NCBI GenBank assembly: GCA_050014815.1
Contig: JBEKCP010000343.1
Span: 1 to 6,773 of the forward strand
Length of the DNA stretch: 6,773 nt
DNA from: JBEKCP01 sp050014815
Lineage (GTDB): Bacteria; Planctomycetota; Planctomycetia; Pirellulales; Thermoguttaceae
Direction of reading: 5' to 3'
Shown here: positions 1-4,422 of the stretch, piece after piece
Numbering within the stretch: position 1 is the first letter of the stretch
How the letters are laid out: each line of letters opens with the position of its first letter
Notes under the pieces: model-generated
The model's input: the letters and a program-made list of their open reading frames with translations, nothing else
Told to the model about the DNA's origin: nothing
Database searches by the model: none
Position numbers and translations under genes: made by a program

Positions 1-1088
1 CGGAGATCGCGGGCCTGGAGGCGGTGTCGCTCCAGCCGGCGGCCGGGGCGCACGGCGAACTGACGGCCCTGTTGGTCGCCGCCGCCTATTTCCACGACCG
101 AAACCAGCACCGCTCGGTAGTTTTGATCCCCGACGGCGCCCACGGCACCAACCCCGCCAGCGCCGCGATGGCCGGCTTCCGCACCGTCGGCGTCCGGAGC
201 ACGCCGGAGGGCCTGCTCGATTTGGAACACCTCGGCTCGCAATTAAGCCCCGAGGTGGCCCTGCTGATGATCACCAATCCGAACACGCTGGGCATCTTCG
301 AGCGCGAGATGGCCGAGATCGCCCGGCGGGTACACGACGTGGGCGGGCTGGTCTACCTGGACGGCGCGAACATGAACGCGATCCTGGGAATTGCACGGCC
401 CGGCGACTTCGGGGCCGACCTGATGCACTTCAACCCGCACAAGACGTTCAGCGGCCCGCACGGCGGCGGCGGGCCCGGGGCGGGCCCCATCGCCGTCGCC
501 GGCCCCTTGGCGCCCTACCTGCCCGTGCCCATCGTCGTCCGCCAGGGCAATCGCTACCGGCTCGACGAGGACCGCCCCCGTTCGATCGGCCGCGTGCGAA
601 GCTTCTTCGGCAACACGGGCGTGCTGGTGCGGATGTACTGTTATCTCTTGACCCACGGGCCGGACGGTCTCCGGCAGGTGACCGAGAACGCGGTCCTCAA
701 CGCCAACTACCTCCTGGCCCGCATCGGCCACCTGCTGGCCGTGCCGCAGGGCGACCGGTGCATGCACGAGTTCGTGGCGTCGGCGGCGAAGTTGAAGGCC
801 CAGCGGGGCATCGCCGCCATGGACATCGCCAAGCGGTTGCTCGATTACGGCTTCCACGCCCCGACGGTCTATTTCCCCCTGATCGTCCGCGAGGCGATCA
901 TGATCGAGCCGACCGAGACGGAGAGCAAAGAGACCCTGGACGCCTTCATCCAGGCGATCGAGAGCATCCTCGGCGAGCCGGCCGAGCACCTGCACAACGC
1001 CCCGCACCAGACGCCGGTCACCCGTCCCGACGAAGTGCGGGCCGCCAGACTGCCGATCCTGAAGTGGACGCCCGAAACGAATAAATAG
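1..1088 (+). CDS. gcvPB: Glycine dehydrogenase (decarboxylating) subunit 2, 5'-truncated by the window edge
   Basis: This is the PLP-binding half of the two-subunit P-protein of the glycine cleavage system. In the cytoplasm it decarboxylates glycine and passes the aminomethyl group to the lipoyl arm of the H-protein. The reading frame is open from base 3, so the GTG at 24 is an internal valine and not the start. About 361 residues are visible and roughly 120 N-terminal residues lie outside the window, judged against a usual length near 480-490. The PLP lysine is in NPHKTFSGPHGGGGPG, with the AAG codon at 441-443. Other family signatures are DGAHGTNPASAAMAGF, ITNPNTLGIFE, YLDGANMNAI, the C-terminal FPLIVREAIMIEPTETESKE and the tail HLHNAPHQTPV...LKW. 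It ends in TAG at 1086-1088. No frameshift or missing catalytic residue is seen. The partner gcvPA would be expected just upstream. Identification is very secure. Confidence 0.97.
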   Translation, partial: EIAGLEAVSLQPAAGAHGELTALLVAAAYFHDRNQHRSVVLIPDGAHGTNPASAAMAGFRTVGVRSTPEGLLDLEHLGSQLSPEVALLMITNPNTLGIFEREMAEIARRVHDVGGLVYLDGANMNAILGIARPGDFGADLMHFNPHKTFSGPHGGGGPGAGPIAVAGPLAPYLPVPIVVRQGNRYRLDEDRPRSIGRVRSFFGNTGVLVRMYCYLLTHGPDGLRQVTENAVLNANYLLARIGHLLAVPQGDRCMHEFVASAAKLKAQRGIAAMDIAKRLLDYGFHAPTVYFPLIVREAIMIEPTETESKETLDAFIQAIESILGEPAEHLHNAPHQTPVTRPDEVRAARLPILKWTPETNK

Positions 1089-1100
1089 GGTGAACGGTTA

Positions 1101-2348
1101 CTACTTCTCGAACCAACTCAGGATGGTGTCCATCAGGGCGCTGTTGACGTGGTGGACGCCCTGCCAGCTCCACATGTTCCGCAACAGGTCGTACATCATC
1201 ATGCCGACCAGGATCAACAGCAGCGTGCAGAAGACGAGGCCGAGGATGTTCCAGATGGAGTAGGGGGCCTCGGGCAGGGCGACGGCCGGATGGACCATGC
1301 CGGCCTCCAGGGCCAGGACGTCGCCGTGGGACGCGAGTGCGGCCTCGCCCGCCCCGGCCGCCAGCAGCCCCGCGCCCGAGGCGCCCGACATCGCGCCGAG
1401 GTCCTCGTCGAGCATGGCCGCCATCGAGCCGCCGGAGGCGATCATGGTCGCCGATTCATCACCCTCGCCCTCGGTGTCCAGGGCGATCACCTGGGAGCCG
1501 CTTTCGGAGTCCTCGCCGTCGGCGCCCTCCTCCATCGGGGTCAGTTGGAAATCGTCCTCGCTCTTCAGGGCGGACGTGGAGCCGGTGTCGGCCGAGAAGC
1601 CCAACAAGTCCTCGTCGCCCAATTCGAGAGACTCCTCGGTGGGCGTGGCCAGGTTCAGGGGCGCTTCCAACGACAGGCCGCTGTCGGCCGGGTCGACCAG
1701 CGAGATGCCGCTGTCGCCGCCGATGCTGATGTCGCTCCCCGGTCCGCCGCCGCCCAGGACGAGGTCGTCGTCCTCGAGTTTCTTGCCGCTGAGGTCTACC
1801 GCCGAATCGCCGGCGCCCTTCGGCTTGGCCGGCGCGGCGGCCCCCACCGCGCTGTCCTCCAGCGTGAGGTCCTGGTCCAACGTCAGGTCGAGCTCCTCGA
1901 ACTGCGATACCTTCGAGGCCACGTCGTCTTTCCGCGGCGCGGCGGGCTTGCGTTTCTCGTCGCCCAGCCGGATGTCGCTCTCGGCATGCTTCACGTCGCT
2001 TTCCGCCAGCCGGACATCGCTCTCCTCCGGACTCTTGCGCTTGTCGACGCCGATGACGGTGCCCGAAAGTCCCGGGTCCGACTGGCCCAGCTCGACCTCG
2101 CTCAGGAGCACGTCGGCCTCTTCCTCCTCGGGCGGCGCGGTCCCCGCGGCGGGGGCCGGCCCGGCGGCGGGGTGCCCGCCTGCGGGCCGCTTGGCCGCCA
2201 GTTGCTCGATGTCCTCCGACTTGAATTTCCAGTCGGCGCCGTCGCGGTAGCCGTGCAGCTCGCGACGCTCGAGCAATTGCTTGACCTCGGTCTCGGAGAT
2301 CCCCAGCGCCTCGGCGGCCCCCTTCACGTTGAAATACTTCTGCGGCAT
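1101..2348 (-). CDS. Membrane-tethered helix-turn-helix (excisionase/MerR-type) protein with acidic repeat-rich linker
   Basis: A 415-residue protein of unproven function. Residues 4-53 (YFNVKGAAEALGISETEV, then ELHGYRDGADWKFKSEDIEQL) form an HTH_17/excisionase-like winged helix, which suggests DNA binding or a protein-interaction use of that fold. Residues 55-75 are rich in Pro, Ala and Gly. Residues 76-345 are acidic and low in complexity, with short repeats: ESDVRL, ESDVKH and ESDIRL at 109-128, LDLTL and DLTL at 153-163, SDISI, DSGISL and DSGLSL at 205-227. Residues 364-386 (NILGLVFCTLLLILVGMMMY) are the only clear membrane span. A 28-residue Trp/His-containing tail follows. The predicted layout is HTH in the cytoplasm, anchored near the C-terminus. 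I chose ATG 2348-2346 because the HTH begins there, an AGAGG Shine-Dalgarno sits 8 nt upstream, and a longer in-frame extension would overlap the preceding gene. It is the second gene of a leftward pair, 5 nt after the 113-residue gene. Resemblance to conserved planctomycete HTH proteins is recalled, not searched. Confidence 0.9.
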   Translation of the reverse strand: MPQKYFNVKGAAEALGISETEVKQLLERRELHGYRDGADWKFKSEDIEQLAAKRPAGGHPAAGPAPAAGTAPPEEEEADVLLSEVELGQSDPGLSGTVIGVDKRKSPEESDVRLAESDVKHAESDIRLGDEKRKPAAPRKDDVASKVSQFEELDLTLDQDLTLEDSAVGAAAPAKPKGAGDSAVDLSGKKLEDDDLVLGGGGPGSDISIGGDSGISLVDPADSGLSLEAPLNLATPTEESLELGDEDLLGFSADTGSTSALKSEDDFQLTPMEEGADGEDSESGSQVIALDTEGEGDESATMIASGGSMAAMLDEDLGAMSGASGAGLLAAGAGEAALASHGDVLALEAGMVHPAVALPEAPYSIWNILGLVFCTLLLILVGMMMYDLLRNMWSWQGVHHVNSALMDTILSWFEK

Positions 2349-2363
2349 CGACTCTACCTCTGG
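2349..2363 (-). promoter_or_regulatory. Ribosome binding site of the HTH-membrane gene, embedded in the upstream gene's end
   Basis: On the minus strand the sequence reads CAGAGGTAGAGTCG and then ATG. AGAGG is the Shine-Dalgarno, formed by the last two codons (CAG AGG) of the 113-residue gene, whose TAG stop follows directly. This fixes the start of the downstream protein at 2348 and points to translational coupling. Confidence 0.7.
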
Positions 2364-2695
2364 TCCAATTGCAACCGGATCTCCCGCGGCAAGGGAGTCT
2401 CGCCGTTGAAGTCGGTCATTTGCAGATCCCAACGAATGTTGCGGACGCTGCGAAGGCTGATCTTGCCGCCAGGCACCTCGATCGCGTAGACGGCGATTGT
2501 CTGTTGCCTCGGATCGATCACGGTGAGCAGTTGTCCCTTGTCGCCCAGGGGAGTGGGCACGGCGATCAGGTCTCCCGTCCCCACGGGGGGATAGGCCGCC
2601 CGTTGCGCCGGCGCGTCGCCCGCCTGGCTCGCCAGGGTCACAGCCACCGCCATCAGTCCAGCACCCGCCAAGAGCCCCAGAATCGCCCGTTGCAT
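2354..2695 (-). CDS. Small exported or membrane-anchored protein of unknown function
   Basis: A 113-residue protein. Residues 4-22 (AILGLLAGAGLMAVAVTLA) are a hydrophobic N-terminal segment after MQR, consistent with a signal peptide or signal anchor, so the body is probably outside the cytoplasmic membrane. The rest is a small soluble domain. It contains LLTVIDPRQQTIAVYAIE, a probable beta hairpin, followed by GKISLRSVRNIRWDLQM and NGETPLPREIR. I recall similar hypothetical proteins in planctomycetes, without a known role. The start ATG at 2695-2693 is supported by GGAGGG ending 6 nt upstream on the minus strand. The stop at 2356-2354 is followed after 5 nt by the start of the HTH-membrane gene, whose ribosome binding site (AGAGG) lies inside this gene's last two codons. 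Co-transcription and translational coupling are therefore likely. No enzyme motif is visible and function is unknown. Confidence 0.87.
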   Translation of the reverse strand: MQRAILGLLAGAGLMAVAVTLASQAGDAPAQRAAYPPVGTGDLIAVPTPLGDKGQLLTVIDPRQQTIAVYAIEVPGGKISLRSVRNIRWDLQMTDFNGETPLPREIRLQLDQR

Positions 2696-2728
2696 CGCTT
2701 ACCCTCCGTAAAATTGAAGTTGGGGAAG

Positions 2729-2759
2729 CTGGGGCCTTCTTTAATTCTAAAAGCCCCAG
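2729..2759. repeat. Inverted repeat CTGGGGC-N17-GCCCCAG around the predicted -10 element
   Basis: A perfect 7-bp inverted repeat has arms at 2729-2735 and 2753-2759 and an AT-rich 17-nt centre. The centre contains the predicted -10 hexamer of the leftward operon (2744-2749). The geometry suits a dimeric repressor site covering the promoter. It could equally be a chance palindrome or a hairpin in a longer transcript. No regulator can be named. Confidence 0.4.
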
Positions 2760-2771
2760 TTTCCATTGCAA
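2744..2771 (-). promoter_or_regulatory. Predicted sigma70-type promoter for the leftward two-gene operon
   Basis: On the minus strand, TTGCAA (2771-2766, 4 of 6 matches to the -35 consensus) is separated by 16 nt from TAGAAT (2749-2744, 5 of 6 matches to the -10 consensus). Transcription would begin near 2737, giving a leader of about 40 nt that ends with the GGAGGG ribosome binding site of the 113-residue gene. Position and orientation fit, but sigma70 matches of this quality occur by chance and planctomycete promoters are poorly defined. Confidence 0.45.
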
Positions 2772-2900
2772 GTGAAATGGCCCGAAAGAGGGGCGAAATA
2801 CCCCAGTTAACAGGCCAAGAGACGGAATGACCGGCGAGTTTACCCCGGTGGCGGGGTGATGGCAAGGGCAAGTCGGTCTCGGCCGCCGCCGTTCGTGTTC

Positions 2901-2943
2901 CCGCCGTTAGGCGGTCGTCGGGCTGGAAACCACCTGACGGCGG
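2901..2943. repeat. Hairpin-forming inverted repeat
   Basis: The arms CCGCCGTTAGG (2901-2911) and CCTGACGGCGG (2933-2943) pair over 11 bp with one G-T wobble. After one mismatch, three further inner pairs are possible (GGT at 2913-2915 with ACC at 2929-2931). There is no T-tract on either side. It resembles the short palindromic intergenic elements scattered through large planctomycete genomes. A role in RNA or DNA folding is possible but not shown. Confidence 0.5.
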
Positions 2944-2973
2944 GGCTACGAACTTCGGCCGCCAATTCCGGTA

Positions 2974-3012
2974 TTTCTTTGCGCCTCCGCGGCTTCGCGC
3001 CTCTGCGTGAAA
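2974..3012 (+). repeat. GC-rich dispersed intergenic repeat, copy 1
   Basis: TTTCTTTGCGCCTCCGCGG followed by CTTCGCGCCTCTGCGTGAAA has an internal 9-nt periodicity of the TTTGCGCCT type. It matches the inverted copy at 3118-3152: its last 18 bases before the A-run agree at 15 positions with that copy's reverse complement. Repeats of this CGCAAAGGCGCAGAGGCGCAAAG type are common between genes in several bacterial phyla (recalled, not searched). Confidence 0.65.
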
Positions 3013-3117
3013 TGCTCCGCATCCTGAACGGATATCCCTGAAAATGGCCGCTTTGCAGATGACGGCCTGCCCAGGAGGGGGCCTGTCGTGAAGGCAACGC
3101 GGTGACTCGGAAGGATG

Positions 3118-3152
3118 TCACGCAAAGGCGCAGAGGCGCAAAGACGCGAAAG
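3118..3152 (-). repeat. GC-rich dispersed intergenic repeat, copy 2, inverted
   Basis: TCACGCAAAGGCGCAGAGG followed by CGCAAAGACGCGAAAG is the inverted counterpart of 2974-3012, about 105 bp away. Similarity continues into the spacer: CATCCT (3020-3025) beside copy 1 is matched by AGGATG (3112-3117) beside copy 2. The two may therefore be the ends of one fold-back element. No coding sequence lies between them. Confidence 0.65.
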
Positions 3153-3196
3153 TCATTAACTCAAAACGGCATTAGTTTGCCGGCAGCATTTCAATG

Positions 3197-3226
3197 TTGA
3201 CCGAGTAACTGGCTTGGGGCTATGCT
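3197..3226 (+). promoter_or_regulatory. Predicted sigma70-type promoter for the secreted-protein gene
   Basis: TTGACC (3197-3202, 5 of 6 matches to -35) lies 18 nt before TATGCT (3221-3226, 4 of 6 matches to -10). A start near 3232 would leave a leader of about 36 nt before ATG 3269. The -10 is bracketed by GGGG (3216-3219) and CCCC (3228-3231), a small palindrome that might be an operator or coincidence. Confidence 0.45.
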
Positions 3227-3254
3227 ACCCCCTCCGCAAGCAATTGCAGTCCAC

Positions 3255-3262
3255 AAAGGAGG
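3255..3262 (+). promoter_or_regulatory. Strong Shine-Dalgarno AAAGGAGG
   Basis: This near-perfect anti-16S match lies 6 nt before ATG 3269. It selects that start over the in-frame TTG at 3263, which abuts the Shine-Dalgarno and would add two residues. Confidence 0.8.
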
Positions 3263-3268
3263 TTGTCG

Positions 3269-4195
3269 ATGTACGCGCGAGTTGCCCCGTGGCTCTTGGT
3301 CTCGTTGGCGATGTCTCCCGCAGTCTCGGCGGACGAGAAGCGGTCGGTCGAGTCGCCGGAGGCCTTCAAGAAGGTGTGCGACGAGGCCATGCCCGATCTG
3401 CTCAAGATGAATGCAAGAGGAGTAGTGCCGTTTCGGGAAGTGTGCAACGACGCGTGCTGCGATGCCCTCGTCTCGAACATCGAGAAGTTGAGTGCGGCGC
3501 AGAAGGACCTTGGGACTCCCGTCGGCTGGACGTACCTTGGGGTACGGAAGCTCGGCAGCATGCTCCGCCAGTACGTCTACGTCTCTCGGTATGCGTTGGG
3601 ACCAGTTTTTTGGCAGTTCACGGCGTTTGAGCGCGGTGGCCGGTGGACTTCAGGCCAATTCTATATGAAAAGTGGGCAGAATATCTGGTCGGTTTTTGCG
3701 TTGGTCCCGCGCGACCGCCGTTTTGATAACGCGGAGTGTGCGGTCATCGGGGAACGGATCCTCGATTTCATGAAAACGGGCAAGGGCGACGCCGCGGAAA
3801 TCGTCAAGAGGGATTGTTTGCGGACCGAGCCTGCCATGGTCGAAGAGTGGGGTGAGGCATTGAAGAAGGCTCACGGCTTTGTTACGTATTTGGGCGGTGC
3901 CCTCAGTTCTGAGATGGTCGCCACGAGTGGCGTCGGCGATGTGCTTGCGGCGCGGCTGTACCACGTCCGATGTGCCGATAATGCTCTCACCGTGACGATG
4001 ACTTTCTACCGCCCCGCCAAGGACTGGAAGGCATGGAGCGTCTCCCTTGCGCTCACTTCAATTGGAAGCAACAACGCGGACGATCTGGCTGGGGAACCCA
4101 TCGAGCCGGACGATTCGTCGAACGCCGTGAAAACGGTCACACGGCCGATGCCCATGCCTGAGCCGACCGCCCGCAAGTCGACGACCGCGCGGTGA
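3269..4195 (+). CDS. Secreted protein of unknown function with two diverged copies of one domain
   Basis: A 308-residue protein that I cannot assign to a named family. Residues 1-21 are a Sec signal peptide: Arg4, hydrophobic VAPWLLVSLAM, then AVSA with likely cleavage before DEK. The mature part seems duplicated. Copy A (about 31-135) has EAMPDLLKMNARG, WTYLG, then RQYVYVSRYALGP and a beta-rich FWQFTAFERGGRWTSGQFYM. Copy B (about 153-265) has AVIGERILDFMKTGKG, VTYLGG, then RLYHVRCADNAL and TVTMTFYRPAKDWKAWSVSL. An ungapped match aligns F120/W126 with Y247/W253. The helix, YLG and beta-sheet ending in F/Y-x5-W pattern recalls small NTF2-like or DUF-type exported domains, a tentative inference. 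Mature cysteines are at 37, 59, 63, 64, 157, 183 and 235. The C-terminal 30 or so residues are polar, with Pro-Met repeats. Codons are less GC-biased than in neighbouring genes. It appears monocistronic, with its own promoter and ribosome binding site. Confidence 0.85.
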   Translation: MYARVAPWLLVSLAMSPAVSADEKRSVESPEAFKKVCDEAMPDLLKMNARGVVPFREVCNDACCDALVSNIEKLSAAQKDLGTPVGWTYLGVRKLGSMLRQYVYVSRYALGPVFWQFTAFERGGRWTSGQFYMKSGQNIWSVFALVPRDRRFDNAECAVIGERILDFMKTGKGDAAEIVKRDCLRTEPAMVEEWGEALKKAHGFVTYLGGALSSEMVATSGVGDVLAARLYHVRCADNALTVTMTFYRPAKDWKAWSVSLALTSIGSNNADDLAGEPIEPDDSSNAVKTVTRPMPMPEPTARKSTTAR

Positions 4196-4422
4196 ACGAG
4201 GGGACTCCTGGCCCAGTGAGAGCGCGACGCGTTCCCTCTCTCCCGGTGGGATATCGTAGTCGGGAAAAATCGCTGAGAGACACCGCCATCCCAATTCCCC
4301 CTCACCCCCGGCCCCTCTCCCGGAGGGAGAGGGGAGCATCAGCGCCTTCCCGCTCCTCGGCCCCACCGGTATCATTAGGGGTTCGGCTGGCCCATTTCCA
4401 CCGCCATCGGGTGATGATTTCC
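4196..4422. other. Intergenic spacer before alaS
   Basis: These 227 nt hold no supported gene. They contain the hairpin repeat at 4312-4334 and its degenerate relative at 4234-4251. A TATCAT at 4370-4375 could serve as a -10 for alaS, but no good -35 stands 16-18 nt upstream (TTCCCG at 4347), so I do not call a promoter. Confidence 0.6.
4312..4334. repeat. Perfect 10-bp hairpin, probable dispersed intergenic repeat
   Basis: CCCCTCTCCC (4312-4321) pairs perfectly with GGGAGAGGGG (4325-4334) around the loop GGA. With the preceding CCCCTCACCCCCGG it matches a GC-rich repeat motif I recall as frequent between genes in many bacteria. A degenerate relative, CCCTCTCTCCCGGTGGGA, lies at 4234-4251. 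No T-run follows, so it is not a canonical intrinsic terminator, though it could slow or protect a transcript end between the secreted-protein gene and alaS. Confidence 0.6.

Larger units (their letters stand above)
2696..3268. other. Divergent intergenic region, non-coding
   Basis: This 573-nt stretch separates the leftward operon from the rightward secreted-protein gene. I see no convincing gene: open frames here lack family motifs, plausible codon use or ribosome binding sites. It holds the two divergent promoters, a small hairpin with stem ACCCCG/CGGGGT and loop GTGG at 2842-2857, an 11-bp-stem hairpin at 2901-2943, and two inverted copies of a GC-rich repeat at 2974-3012 and 3118-3152. 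None of the hairpins is followed by a T-run, so none is a standard intrinsic terminator. Confidence 0.75.

Noticed and set aside
243..1007. A 254-residue open frame on the minus strand
   Set aside because: It is antisense to gcvPB, with Arg/Gly/Val-rich shadow composition.
1149..2489. A 446-residue open frame on the plus strand, and a 317-residue one at 1297-2250
   Set aside because: Both are antisense to the HTH-membrane gene, whose HTH, membrane span and start signals are coherent. The plus-strand products are Arg/Gly- or Ser/Pro-rich mirror translations.
2349..2771. N-terminal extension of the HTH protein to 556 residues
   Set aside because: It would overlap the whole 113-residue gene in another frame. 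The extension is Arg/Gly/Asp-rich shadow sequence, and the HTH begins exactly at ATG 2348 with a suitable ribosome binding site.
2840..3121. Small open frames across the divergent spacer (also 2856-3041)
   Set aside because: They run through the dispersed repeats and hairpins, have no good ribosome binding sites, and encode Arg/Pro-rich products typical of repeat DNA.
2974..3152. Possible CRISPR array
   Set aside because: There are only two copies, inverted rather than direct, with no regular spacer series and no cas genes nearby.
3214..3630. A 138-residue plus-strand frame and a 113-residue minus-strand frame (3220-3561) over the start of the secreted-protein gene
   Set aside because: Both overlap the gene that has the strong Shine-Dalgarno and a clean signal peptide. 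Neither has comparable start signals or motifs.
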